This document shows positions 9,015-17,987 of a stretch of DNA of 64,000 bases, in pieces. This stretch comes from Flavobacteriales bacterium UBA852 (GTDB taxonomy: Bacteria > Bacteroidota > Bacteroidia > Flavobacteriales_E > Vicingaceae). The notes under the pieces are model-generated. The model was not told where the DNA came from. It did not search any database and saw nothing but the letters and a program-made list of their open reading frames with translations. The position numbers and the translations under genes are program-made. Numbering within the stretch: position 1 is the first letter of the stretch; each line of letters begins with the position of its first letter. Location of the stretch: the NCBI GenBank assembly GCA_002295925.1, contig DBGO01000016.1:3933-67932 (forward strand), written 5' to 3'.

Positions 9015-9022
9015 TATTTTTG
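9015..9022 (+). promoter_or_regulatory. Candidate Bacteroidota -7 box upstream of the exopolysaccharide operon
   Basis: TATTTTTG fits TAnnTTTG and lies 17 bases before the ATG of the glycosyltransferase gene. No exact TTTG -33 box is seen at the usual distance, so support is moderate. Confidence 0.4.
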
Positions 9023-9039
9023 AAGTTCATTAAATCAAA

Positions 9040-10233
9040 ATGCCGAAAATTTTAAGAATAATTAACCGGTTTAATTTAGGAGGTCCAACATATAATGCTG
9101 CCTATTTGACTAGATATTTAAGCGATGATTTTCAAACATTGTTGATAGGCGGAGCAAAAGATGAATCAGAAGAAAGTTCTACTCATATTTTGGAGCAGTT
9201 GGGGGTTGATTATACCATTATACCAGAATTAAGGCGTGAGATAAATTTTAAAAATGACAGAATTGCCTATCGAAAAATTATAGCATTGATAAAAGAATTT
9301 AAACCGGATATTGTGCATACACATGCTTCTAAAGCCGGTGCTATTGGACGATTGGCAGCTGCAAAAATGAACGTCCCGGTCATTGTGCATACTTTTCACG
9401 GACATGTTTTTCATTCGTATTTCAGCAAACCAAAAACATATTTTTATAAATCTGTTGAGCGGTATTTGGCAAAAAAATCAACCAAGATTATTGCCATCAG
9501 TCAAAAACAAAAAAACGAATTAGCCTGTGTTCACAATATCGCATCACCTGATAAATTTGAAGTAATTCCGCTCGGTTTTGATTTAACAAAATTTACAACA
9601 GATAAAGAAAGAAAACGTAAAGAATTCAGAGATAAATATGGGTTGAAAGATAATCAAATTGCCGTAGGAATTATCGGACGTTTGGTGCCAATAAAAAATC
9701 ATGAACTTTTTTTACAAGCAGCAGAAGAAATTGCAAAAAAGAACAAAAACGTTATGTTTTTTATTGTTGGAGGAGGAGAGTTGTATGAAGATTTGGTTAA
9801 TGCAGCCAAAAATAAGGGGCTGAATGTTGCCGTTCCTTCACATGATTTTTCAAATAAGTCGTTAATATTTACCTCATGGATAAAAGATGTGGACGATGTG
9901 CTTGCCGGGTTGGATATTGTTGCGCTCACATCATTAAATGAAGGAACGCCCGTAAGTTTAATAGAAGCACAAGCCGCATCAAAACCCATTGTATCAACCA
10001 ATGTGGGTGGCATTGCCGATATTGTACCTCCCGGAAGTAATGCCGTTTTATTAAATGATGTGTCTAACCCCAGTCAATTTATTTCTAATCTAAATGAAAT
10101 GATTTTACGAGTTTCTAAAAATATTGTTAATACAGAAGAATTGGCTCAATTTGCGTTTCAACAATTTCATTACACACGTTTAGTAGATGACATGGAAAAT
10201 CTTTACAATAGATTGTTGTCAGCTAAAATTTAA
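9040..10233 (+). CDS. GT4-family glycosyltransferase
   Basis: A 397-residue GT-B fold retaining glycosyltransferase. The N-terminal half has the acceptor-domain start ILRIINRFNLGGPTYNAAYLTRYL and IVHTHASKAGAIGRLAA. The C-terminal half has VGIIGRLVPIKNHELFLQAAEEI and the donor-binding NEGTPVSLIEAQAASKPIVST (E-x7-E), typical of GT4. It is the first gene of a run with Wza-like, Wzc-like, RfbC and a WecA/MraY-like transferase, so it most likely adds a sugar to a lipid-linked exopolysaccharide or O-antigen repeat at the cytoplasmic face. The donor sugar cannot be told. Confidence 0.9.
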   Translation: MPKILRIINRFNLGGPTYNAAYLTRYLSDDFQTLLIGGAKDESEESSTHILEQLGVDYTIIPELRREINFKNDRIAYRKIIALIKEFKPDIVHTHASKAGAIGRLAAAKMNVPVIVHTFHGHVFHSYFSKPKTYFYKSVERYLAKKSTKIIAISQKQKNELACVHNIASPDKFEVIPLGFDLTKFTTDKERKRKEFRDKYGLKDNQIAVGIIGRLVPIKNHELFLQAAEEIAKKNKNVMFFIVGGGELYEDLVNAAKNKGLNVAVPSHDFSNKSLIFTSWIKDVDDVLAGLDIVALTSLNEGTPVSLIEAQAASKPIVSTNVGGIADIVPPGSNAVLLNDVSNPSQFISNLNEMILRVSKNIVNTEELAQFAFQQFHYTRLVDDMENLYNRLLSAKI

Positions 10234-10266
10234 AATCAATATGAACGCCAATTCACAGCTTTTTCA

Positions 10267-10274
10267 TAGATTTG
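10267..10274 (+). promoter_or_regulatory. Candidate internal -7 box before the Wza-like gene
   Basis: TAGATTTG matches TAnnTTTG, 28 bases before the ATG at 10303 in a 69-base gap. It could give the export genes their own promoter inside the operon. No clear -33 box. Confidence 0.35.
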
Positions 10275-10302
10275 TTATTATTGCATATTAAATTTCATTG
10301 TA

Positions 10303-11091
10303 ATGAAGAAAAAAATAATTCAATTTCTATATATCACTGTATTTTTGGCAACATTGTCGTCGTGTAATTATGGTGCTTATGAAATGTTTAAAACACCAAA
10401 AGATTATCAGTTCGATACGCCACCAACTAATGATACGGTAGCCTATATATTACAACCCTTTGATGTGATTGATTTTAAGTTATATGCCAATGAAGGGTTT
10501 AAACTGATAGATTTATCTGCATTAACAGAAGCGAATACAACTATGTCAAATGGTGTAGCGGGGGTGAATTATTTAATTGAAAATGACGGAAGAGTAAAAT
10601 TACCTATTTTAGGATATGTTCCCATTGCAGGAAAGTCTATTAAAGAAGCAGAGGCTTATCTTGAAGAAAAATATGCCCGGTATTACAAAAAACCGTTTGC
10701 CCGAATAAAAGTATTGAACCGAAGAGTAACCGTATTTCCCGGTGGAATGAGTGGAAATGGGCAAGGACGAGCAAAGGTAATTACTCTAAAAAATGAAAAC
10801 ACCTCATTGCTCGAAGTATTGGGAGAAGTTGGCGGACCAACTGCGATGAGTAAAGTGAAACGAGTAAAAGTAATTCGAGGTGATTTAAGCAATCCGCAAG
10901 TTTTTTTATTTGACTTAAGTACTATCGAGGGTGTAAAACAAGCAGATATTATTCTTCAAAACAATGATATTGTTTATGTTGAACCGATTATAAAACCTGT
11001 CCGTCAATTTGTTGGCGATGTAGCGCCGATAGTTAGCCTACTGACATCAACAATTACTCTAATAGTTGTTTTAAATAGTGTAGCCAAATAA
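10303..11091 (+). CDS. Polysaccharide export lipoprotein (Wza/BexD-like)
   Basis: An outer-membrane lipoprotein (lipobox LSSC, Cys 21) of the polysaccharide biosynthesis/export family. The Poly_export domain runs over about 45-145 (YILQPFDVIDFKLYANEG, then NDGRVKLPILGYVPIAGKSIKEAEAYLEEKY). An SLBB-type domain follows (ENTSLLEVLGEVGGPTAMSKVKRVKVIRG). The C-terminus ends in a hydrophobic segment (VSLLTSTITLIVVLNSV) that may be the membrane-inserted part. Family members form the outer-membrane channel for exopolysaccharide and work with the Wzc-type kinase, which begins on the base right after this stop codon (no gap), indicating coupled translation. Confidence 0.93.
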   Translation: MKKKIIQFLYITVFLATLSSCNYGAYEMFKTPKDYQFDTPPTNDTVAYILQPFDVIDFKLYANEGFKLIDLSALTEANTTMSNGVAGVNYLIENDGRVKLPILGYVPIAGKSIKEAEAYLEEKYARYYKKPFARIKVLNRRVTVFPGGMSGNGQGRAKVITLKNENTSLLEVLGEVGGPTAMSKVKRVKVIRGDLSNPQVFLFDLSTIEGVKQADIILQNNDIVYVEPIIKPVRQFVGDVAPIVSLLTSTITLIVVLNSVAK

Positions 11092-13503
11092 ATGAATAAT
11101 CCCCAAAATATACCTGATTTTAGACAATCACATTCCGATGTGAATATGGAGTTTGAATGGGGGAAATTTGTTTATCTTTTTAAAAAATATCGTCTTGTAG
11201 TTTTTTCGTTGCTCGTCTTAGGCATTTTGGGAGCATTTTTGTTTCTCAGGTATTCGCAACCCATTTATGAATCTTCTCTTGTACTTCAAATTCAATCCAA
11301 TAATACAGCTCAAAAAGTATTGCAAGTAGAAGATATTTATGACGAAGGAAACGACTTGGCTGCCGATATAGAGTTGATAAAGTCTAAGTTTTTGTTGAAA
11401 AGAGCTTTAGGAACTTTGCCGTTAAAAATATCTTATTTCAACGAAGGAAATCTGCTTGATTTTGAAATGTATCGTTCAAATCCTTTTACAATAAAGGCAG
11501 AATTGAATGACTCTTCGGTAACAGGAAAAAAGTTTTATGTTGATTTTTTATCCGATTCCGAATTTGAATTAAAAACTGAAAATCAATCCTTCGGTAAGTT
11601 TAAAGCAGGAGAAGAAATTACATTACCTTTCGGAAAGCTAAAGCTAATGATTACCGATTTTGAGCGAATCCATAATTATATTGACGCACCAAATAACAGA
11701 CCGTTTTTTGTGTTCAATAATCTTGAACAACTGGCAAAACAATACATTACGTCACTTTCTGTAAAATTGTTAAACCCTAATGCCAACACAATTGAAATTG
11801 CCTTTCAGTCGGCAAATGCACGAAAAGCACACGACATAGTTACAGCATTAGCAAATGAATTTACCAAATACGATATTGAAGAACGCAGTAAAAGCTCACG
11901 TAATGTACTCGGATTTATTGATAAACAATTAGATAAATATTACAACAAGTTAAAAGTATCCGAAAACAAACTGCAAAAATTTCAAAAGGAAAATAAAATA
12001 TCCGGTTCATCGGAGTTTTCGGCAATGTATATGGAGAAACTGAACCGACTTGAAAATCAATTGATTGATTTGGATTTGCAAATCAATGTGCTGAAAGAAA
12101 TTCAAAATAAAGCCAAAAATGCCAATGATAATATGCAGGTATATGACCTGTTGTCCATACTTGCCGGAACAGATTATGAATCTACAATAAACGGTTTAAT
12201 TACCAATTTACAACGTTTGTTGGATAAAAAACAGCAATTGCAAAATGAGGTAACGCCTGACAGTGAAATTTTAAAAACACTAAATTTGCAAATAGAAGCG
12301 CAGCGAGATTTAATTATAGAGAGTTTACGCTCTTTACTGGATAAATTATTAACCCAACGAAATGAAGTTGCGCAAAAGATTAAAGAATTTGAACAAAAAT
12401 TCTATAATATTCCTGCCAAAGAATTGGAATATGCCCGCTTGGAGCGTATGTTTTCAATAGATGAAAAATTCTTCACTTTATTATTGGAAAAAAGAACCGA
12501 ATATTCTATTTCCGAAGCCGGTTTTGTGCCACAGCACACTATTTTGGAACAAGCCGAAATTCCTAATGTGCCAATAAAACCAAACAAAAAATTAATTTTT
12601 GTTGTATTTGTTTTTGGCAGTTTGGTTTTGGGAATTGGCTTTGTGGTTATAAAATATTTATTTCACAATGAAATTACTTCGGTCGCAGATATTACACAAG
12701 AAGGTAAAGCTAAATTAGGTGTGTTGGGAGTAATTCCAAAGTATAAAAAGGAAATTCCGGTTTCGCAATTAATTATCGATAAAAATCCAAAATCTGTTAT
12801 ATCGGAATCTTTTCGAACAATTCGAGCGAATTTACAATTTATATCCAATAAGCCGGGTTCAAAAGTAATGGCAATTACAAGTACCGTTTCGGGCGAAGGA
12901 AAAACCTTTGTGGCAATTAATATTGCCGGTATTATAGCATATTCCGGAAAAAAAGTGATTATTCTCGACTTGGATATGAGAAAACCCAAGATTCATTTAG
13001 GCTTTAATGTCGAAAATGACAGAGGAATGAGTACGCTGTTAATAGGTAATGATAGTTTGAATAATTGTATAAAACACAGTGCATTAAAAGGATTGGATTT
13101 TATTACAGCCGGACCTATACCGCCCAATCCGTCTGAACTTATCATAAATGGAAATTTGACTGAAATTATAGAAGAATTAAAGCAAACGTATGATTTGGTG
13201 ATAATTGATAATCCACCCATAGGATTGGTTACCGATGCACTTTATACTATTTCAATGGCCGATTATCCGATTTATGTGCTTAGGGCAAACTATTCTAAGA
13301 AAGAATATCTGAAAAACGCTTATAGAATTTATGAAGAGAACAATATTCACAAGCTATCATTAGTCCTTAACAGTGTAGATTTTGAGCAAGGACAATACGG
13401 CTATGGATATGGTTATGGCTACGGTTATGGTTACGGATATGGTTATTACGAGGATGTTCCGGAAAAACAAGTTTGGTGGAAAGCAATATTTAATAAAAAA
13501 TAA
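11092..13503 (+). CDS. Polysaccharide co-polymerase / BY-type tyrosine autokinase (Wzc-like)
   Basis: An 803-residue inner-membrane protein controlling polysaccharide polymerisation and export. It has a first membrane segment near residues 35-55 (LVVFSLLVLGILGAFLFL), a long periplasmic coiled-coil region (about 260-470) and a second membrane segment near 500-520. The cytoplasmic kinase domain has Walker A STVSGEGKTF (about 596-606), Walker A' VIILDLDMRKPK and Walker B LVIIDNPPIG. The tail has eight Tyr-Gly pairs followed by Tyr-Tyr (13396-13449), the autophosphorylated tyrosine cluster of this family in an extreme, regular form. Wza-like and WecA-like partners flank it. Confidence 0.95.
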   Translation: MNNPQNIPDFRQSHSDVNMEFEWGKFVYLFKKYRLVVFSLLVLGILGAFLFLRYSQPIYESSLVLQIQSNNTAQKVLQVEDIYDEGNDLAADIELIKSKFLLKRALGTLPLKISYFNEGNLLDFEMYRSNPFTIKAELNDSSVTGKKFYVDFLSDSEFELKTENQSFGKFKAGEEITLPFGKLKLMITDFERIHNYIDAPNNRPFFVFNNLEQLAKQYITSLSVKLLNPNANTIEIAFQSANARKAHDIVTALANEFTKYDIEERSKSSRNVLGFIDKQLDKYYNKLKVSENKLQKFQKENKISGSSEFSAMYMEKLNRLENQLIDLDLQINVLKEIQNKAKNANDNMQVYDLLSILAGTDYESTINGLITNLQRLLDKKQQLQNEVTPDSEILKTLNLQIEAQRDLIIESLRSLLDKLLTQRNEVAQKIKEFEQKFYNIPAKELEYARLERMFSIDEKFFTLLLEKRTEYSISEAGFVPQHTILEQAEIPNVPIKPNKKLIFVVFVFGSLVLGIGFVVIKYLFHNEITSVADITQEGKAKLGVLGVIPKYKKEIPVSQLIIDKNPKSVISESFRTIRANLQFISNKPGSKVMAITSTVSGEGKTFVAINIAGIIAYSGKKVIILDLDMRKPKIHLGFNVENDRGMSTLLIGNDSLNNCIKHSALKGLDFITAGPIPPNPSELIINGNLTEIIEELKQTYDLVIIDNPPIGLVTDALYTISMADYPIYVLRANYSKKEYLKNAYRIYEENNIHKLSLVLNSVDFEQGQYGYGYGYGYGYGYGYGYYEDVPEKQVWWKAIFNKK
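13396..13449 (+). repeat. Tyr-Gly codon repeat in the kinase tail
   Basis: Eighteen codons encode (Tyr-Gly)x8-Tyr-Tyr. Codon choice varies (TAC/TAT, GGC/GGA/GGT), so the peptide repeat is kept although the DNA is not a perfect hexamer array. This suggests selection on the protein rather than recent slippage alone. Confidence 0.9.
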
Positions 13504-13517
13504 AAATTGAAGTTAAG

Positions 13518-14060
13518 ATGAAGTTTCAAAAATTTGAGATTGACGGGTTGGTGCTGATAGAACCCAAGGTATTTGAAGACAACAGAGGATATTTTTTTGA
13601 ATCATACAATAAAAAATTATTTAGCGAAAATGGTATTTATGCGGAATTTGTGCAAGATAACCAATCCATGTCTCAAAAAGGAGTGGTGAGGGGCTTGCAT
13701 TTTCAAGCACCGCCGTATGCGCAAGGCAAGTTAGTACGTGTTTTACAAGGAAGTGTTATGGATGTAGCTGTTGATTTACGCAAAAATTCATCAACTTACG
13801 GTCAGCATATTAAAGTAATCCTTTCTGCAGAAAATAAAAAAATGTTTTACATTCCGGAGGGATTTGCGCACGGTTTTGTAACACTCGAAGATAATACTGT
13901 TTTTTCATATAAATGTACCAATTATTATCATCCTCAATCCGAAGGTGGCGTGTTATGGAACGATCCTGACTTAGCTATAAATTGGGAAGTAGAAAATCCA
14001 ATATTATCCGAAAAGGATAAAAAATTACCGCTTTTGTCTCAACTTTCCTCTCCATTTTAA
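13518..14060 (+). CDS. rfbC: dTDP-4-dehydrorhamnose 3,5-epimerase
   Basis: RfbC/RmlC epimerises C3 and C5 of dTDP-4-keto-6-deoxyglucose on the way to dTDP-L-rhamnose. The 180-residue cupin has ENRGYFFESYN-type start (DNRGYFFESYNKKLF), FVQDNQSMSQKGVVRGLHFQ with the catalytic-base His, GKLVRVLQGSVMDVAVDLR and FYIPEGFAHGFVTLED. It sits 14 bases after the Wzc-like gene. The other three rhamnose genes (rfbA, rfbB, rfbD) are not here, so they must lie elsewhere, or the enzyme serves another deoxysugar path. Confidence 0.93.
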   Translation: MKFQKFEIDGLVLIEPKVFEDNRGYFFESYNKKLFSENGIYAEFVQDNQSMSQKGVVRGLHFQAPPYAQGKLVRVLQGSVMDVAVDLRKNSSTYGQHIKVILSAENKKMFYIPEGFAHGFVTLEDNTVFSYKCTNYYHPQSEGGVLWNDPDLAINWEVENPILSEKDKKLPLLSQLSSPF

Positions 14061-14073
14061 CGTATTTACATTC

Positions 14074-15138
14074 GTGAGTTGGTATATGACATATTTGTTG
14101 TTTTTTGCAGGAGCTTTCGTGTTTGGTTTTTTAATAAACAAAGTGATGCTTGGTTTTGCCCATACCTTGGGTATTCGTAAAAATTATCAAGATATCATTC
14201 GTTGGAGCGATACTACCAAACCTTCTTTGGGAGGAATAGGATTTTTTATTGTTTTTTTATTATCCATTGCTGCTGTTCCCATTTTTGAAAGCAATGTTGA
14301 AAATATTTATTCCATAAAACATATTGCCCTGATATTTGGTGCATCACTTAGTTTTTTAATGGGGTTGGCAGATGATGCTTATAATACGCGACCACTGTTG
14401 AAATTTATAACACAAGTAATATGCGGCTTGGTTTTGCTCTATTCCGGTATTAAAATACATTTATTTGATAATGAATTTCTGAATGGATTTTTAACTATAT
14501 TTTGGGTGGTTGCTATGATGAATTCATTGAATATGCTCGACAATATGGATGCCATTACCACACTTACATCAATATCGGTAACTGCATTTATGATTTTTTC
14601 TTATTTACAACAAACTGTTTCAGATGCTTTTATATTGGTTATTTTAGTTGGAATATTGGCGAGCTTACTTGCTTTTTTACCATTTAACTGGCATCCTTCA
14701 AAAATGTATATGGGCGATACCGGAAGTCAGTTTTTGGGATTTATCCTTTCGGCATTGAGTATATTGTTGGTTTGGAATAATAATTTGAATTTTGCGTATG
14801 AAAATAGTTTAACAGGACTTATCTTAACGGTTACCGTATTTACAGTGCCTATTGTAGATACAACAATGGTTTCCGTTACTCGCATAGCTCGTGGCAGCTC
14901 ACCTTTTGTTGGCGGAAAAGACCACACAACACATCGTTTGTCATATTTGAACTTTTCCGATAGACAAGTAGCGCTTATCGTTGTAATGATACAGTTGTTA
15001 GCAGTTTTAATAGCCGGTTATGCATTAGTAAGTCAAACAACTTTTGCTTTGGCTCTCTCGGGCGGCTACTTTTTGGTAATTTTGACTTTATTTTCAATTA
15101 TTACGCGTAAAACTAAACCTTTGGTAGCTAATGAATAA
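14074..15138 (+). CDS. Undecaprenyl-phosphate sugar-1-phosphate transferase (WecA/MraY superfamily)
   Basis: A multi-pass inner-membrane enzyme (about 10-11 segments) moving a sugar-1-phosphate from a UDP-sugar onto undecaprenyl phosphate, the first step of lipid-linked glycan assembly. Signatures: KPSLGGIGFF near the N-terminus, the Mg-binding GLADDAYNTRP, NSLNMLDNMDAI, MYMGDTGSQFLGF and the C-terminal HTTHRLSYL. Two starts fit, GTG 14074 and ATG 14086, and the choice is open. The 3' end overlaps uvrA by 8 bases. In this operon it is the likely initiating transferase for the exopolysaccharide. Confidence 0.9.
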   Translation: MSWYMTYLLFFAGAFVFGFLINKVMLGFAHTLGIRKNYQDIIRWSDTTKPSLGGIGFFIVFLLSIAAVPIFESNVENIYSIKHIALIFGASLSFLMGLADDAYNTRPLLKFITQVICGLVLLYSGIKIHLFDNEFLNGFLTIFWVVAMMNSLNMLDNMDAITTLTSISVTAFMIFSYLQQTVSDAFILVILVGILASLLAFLPFNWHPSKMYMGDTGSQFLGFILSALSILLVWNNNLNFAYENSLTGLILTVTVFTVPIVDTTMVSVTRIARGSSPFVGGKDHTTHRLSYLNFSDRQVALIVVMIQLLAVLIAGYALVSQTTFALALSGGYFLVILTLFSIITRKTKPLVANE

Positions 15139-17983
15139 CGAAAGCGAATTATCGGAATCAGCACTATTTTTGACAGTTGAAGGCGCTCGAGTTCATAATC
15201 TAAAAAATATTTCAGTTAAAATTCCGCACAATAAGTTGGTTGTCATTACCGGGCTTTCAGGTTCAGGAAAATCATCGCTTGCATTTGATACTATTTATGC
15301 CGAAGGTCAAAGGCGATTTATAGAGAGTTTTCAATCGTATGCCCGGCAATTTTTAGGTTCGTTGGAACGACCCGATGTAGATGCTGTTGAAGGCTTAAGT
15401 CCTGTCATTTCCATTGAACAAAAAACAGTAAGCAAAAATCCTCGATCTACTGTTGGCACTATTACGGAGATATATGATTTTTTACGTTTGCTGTATGCCA
15501 AAGTAGCCGATGCTTATTCGTATGTTACCGGCGAAAAAATGGTTAAGTTTAATGAAGCGGAAATATTATCGCTTATTAAACAAAACTACAACGGGAAAAG
15601 ATTAACGATTCTGGCACCGGTAATTCGTTCACGAAAAGGGCATTATCGTGAATTATTTCAACAAATATTAAAGCAAGGATTTGTTAAGGTTCGTGTTGAT
15701 GGAGAAATAATGGATATTGTACCCGGAATGCAATTGGACAGGTATAAAATTCACAACATTGAAGTAGTGATAGACCGGTTGGTTGTTGACGATAAAAATG
15801 AAGAACGGCTTAAAAAATCAATTGATTTAGCCCTAAAAAAAGGCAAAGGCGTGTTTATGGTATTGCCCTATCAAAGCGATGAAGTAAAATATTTCAGCAG
15901 GAATTTAATGTGTCCTACTTCCGGCATTGCTTATGATGACCCGGCGCCTAATAATTTTTCGTTTAACTCACCCGTAGGTTCTTGTTCAAAATGCAGCGGT
16001 TTGGGAGAAGTTTCAGAAGTGAATGTCAAAAAAATTATCCCACACAGTTCATTATCCATAAAAAAAGGAGGATTGGCACCGTTGGGAAGTTATAAAAATT
16101 CGTGGGTATTTAAACAGCTCGAATTATTAGGGAAACACTTTGGTTTTACTTTGGATACGCCTATTAAAGATTTATCTGAAAGGGCACTTTCAACAATTTT
16201 GTACGGAAATTCAGAGCCAATTTATATAGAAGAAAATATTGCCGGTGTAATTTCAAAACATACCTTAAATTTTGAAGGAATTGTAAACATTATTCTTCGT
16301 CAGTACGAAGAAAATCCTTCGAAAAGTATGATGCGTTGGGCACATTCGTTTATGAATAAAATTCCGTGTCCCGAGTGCAAAGGAGCTCGCCTTAAAAAGG
16401 AATCATTATATTTTAAAATTGATGATAAAAATATAGCCGAAGTAGCGCAAATGGAGATTTCCGATTTGCAACAATGGGTTAACTCATTACCCAAAAAACT
16501 TTCTGAATCTAAAAATATAATTGCTTCGGAAATTATTAAAGAACTAAAATCGCGCATTGAGTTTTTAATGCTAGTTGGCTTATCTTATCTTACATTAAAC
16601 CGTGGAGCGGGAACATTGTCGGGAGGTGAAGCGCAGAGAATCCGCTTGGCAACCCAGATAGGAGCACAATTGGTGAATGTATTGTATATTTTGGATGAGC
16701 CAAGTATTGGTTTACATGCACGAGATAATGAAAGGTTGATAAACTCACTGAAAAATCTTCGCGATATCGGAAACAGTGTTATTGTGGTGGAACATGATAA
16801 GGATATCATGCTCGAAAGTGATGAAATTATAGACATTGGTCCCAAAGCCGGTATACATGGCGGTGAATTGGTGGCGCAAGGTAATCCAAAAGAATTTTTA
16901 AAGCAAAACAGCGAAACGGCAAAATACCTTGCCGGGAAAATTAAAATAGAAATTCCGCAAAAAAGGAGAGAGGGCAACGGAAAATTTATTGAGCTTTACG
17001 GAGCATCCGGAAATAATTTAAAAAATGTAGATGTAAAAATCCCGCTGGGGAAGTTTGTTTCCGTTACAGGTGTTTCCGGAAGTGGTAAAAGTACATTGAT
17101 AAATGCAACGTTATATCCTATTCTTTCTAATCATATTTATCCTAATTCGGCAAAAAAGCCAATGCCCTATAAAAAAATAAAAGGGTTGGAACATATTGAT
17201 AAAGTAATAAACATTGACCAAAGTCCAATTGGCAGAACTCCACGTTCCAATCCGGCAACATATACAGGCGTTTTTACCGATATTCGACAGTTATTTGCGC
17301 AATTGCCCGAAGCTAAAATTCGAGGATATAAACCCGGAAGATTTTCATTTAACGTAAAGGGCGGAAGGTGTGAAACCTGTAAAGGAGCCGGCGTTAAGGT
17401 GATAGAAATGAATTTTTTTCCCGATGTTTACGTAACATGCGACGAATGTATGGGTAAACGCTATAACCGAGAAACACTTGAAGTCAGGTATAAAGGCAAA
17501 TCGATTAGTGATGTATTGGAAATGACCATAAGCGATGCATTGCCCTTTTTTGACTCTATTCCGGCTATTCGTAAAACATTACAGGCATTAAATGATGTGG
17601 GATTGGGGTATGTAAAATTAGGACAACCCTCAACAACATTGTCCGGTGGTGAAGCGCAGCGCGTAAAATTGGCAACCGAGTTGGCAAAAAAGCATACGGG
17701 CAACACTTTTTATATTTTGGATGAACCCACTACCGGTTTGCATTTTGAAGATATACGGGTTTTACTTACGGTTTTACACCGATTAACAGATGCAGGAAAT
17801 ACCGTTTTAGTTATCGAACATAATTTGGATATTGTCAAAGTTTCTGATTGGGTAATTGATTTAGGTCCCGATGGCGGAAAGCATGGGGGAGAAATTGTTG
17901 CCGAAGGAACGCCGGAAGATTTAATTAAAAATAAAAACAGCTTAACAGCAAAATTTCTTGAAAAAGAACTGAAAAATAAATAA
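15131..17983 (+). CDS. uvrA: Excinuclease ABC subunit A
   Basis: UvrA is the damage-sensing ABC ATPase dimer of nucleotide excision repair. The 950-residue protein has two Walker A motifs (GLSGSGKSS at 41-49; GVSGSGKST near 647-655), two ABC signatures (TLSGGEAQR twice) and zinc modules. The first zinc site reads CPTSG instead of C-x-x-C, with only the later pair GSCSKC intact; from memory this is usual in Bacteroidota UvrA. The second module (CETCKGAG, CDECMGKRYN) is complete. It overlaps the WecA-like gene by 8 bases, so a DNA-repair gene is probably read through from the polysaccharide operon. Confidence 0.98.
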   Translation: MNNESELSESALFLTVEGARVHNLKNISVKIPHNKLVVITGLSGSGKSSLAFDTIYAEGQRRFIESFQSYARQFLGSLERPDVDAVEGLSPVISIEQKTVSKNPRSTVGTITEIYDFLRLLYAKVADAYSYVTGEKMVKFNEAEILSLIKQNYNGKRLTILAPVIRSRKGHYRELFQQILKQGFVKVRVDGEIMDIVPGMQLDRYKIHNIEVVIDRLVVDDKNEERLKKSIDLALKKGKGVFMVLPYQSDEVKYFSRNLMCPTSGIAYDDPAPNNFSFNSPVGSCSKCSGLGEVSEVNVKKIIPHSSLSIKKGGLAPLGSYKNSWVFKQLELLGKHFGFTLDTPIKDLSERALSTILYGNSEPIYIEENIAGVISKHTLNFEGIVNIILRQYEENPSKSMMRWAHSFMNKIPCPECKGARLKKESLYFKIDDKNIAEVAQMEISDLQQWVNSLPKKLSESKNIIASEIIKELKSRIEFLMLVGLSYLTLNRGAGTLSGGEAQRIRLATQIGAQLVNVLYILDEPSIGLHARDNERLINSLKNLRDIGNSVIVVEHDKDIMLESDEIIDIGPKAGIHGGELVAQGNPKEFLKQNSETAKYLAGKIKIEIPQKRREGNGKFIELYGASGNNLKNVDVKIPLGKFVSVTGVSGSGKSTLINATLYPILSNHIYPNSAKKPMPYKKIKGLEHIDKVINIDQSPIGRTPRSNPATYTGVFTDIRQLFAQLPEAKIRGYKPGRFSFNVKGGRCETCKGAGVKVIEMNFFPDVYVTCDECMGKRYNRETLEVRYKGKSISDVLEMTISDALPFFDSIPAIRKTLQALNDVGLGYVKLGQPSTTLSGGEAQRVKLATELAKKHTGNTFYILDEPTTGLHFEDIRVLLTVLHRLTDAGNTVLVIEHNLDIVKVSDWVIDLGPDGGKHGGEIVAEGTPEDLIKNKNSLTAKFLEKELKNK

Positions 17984-17987
17984 TAAT

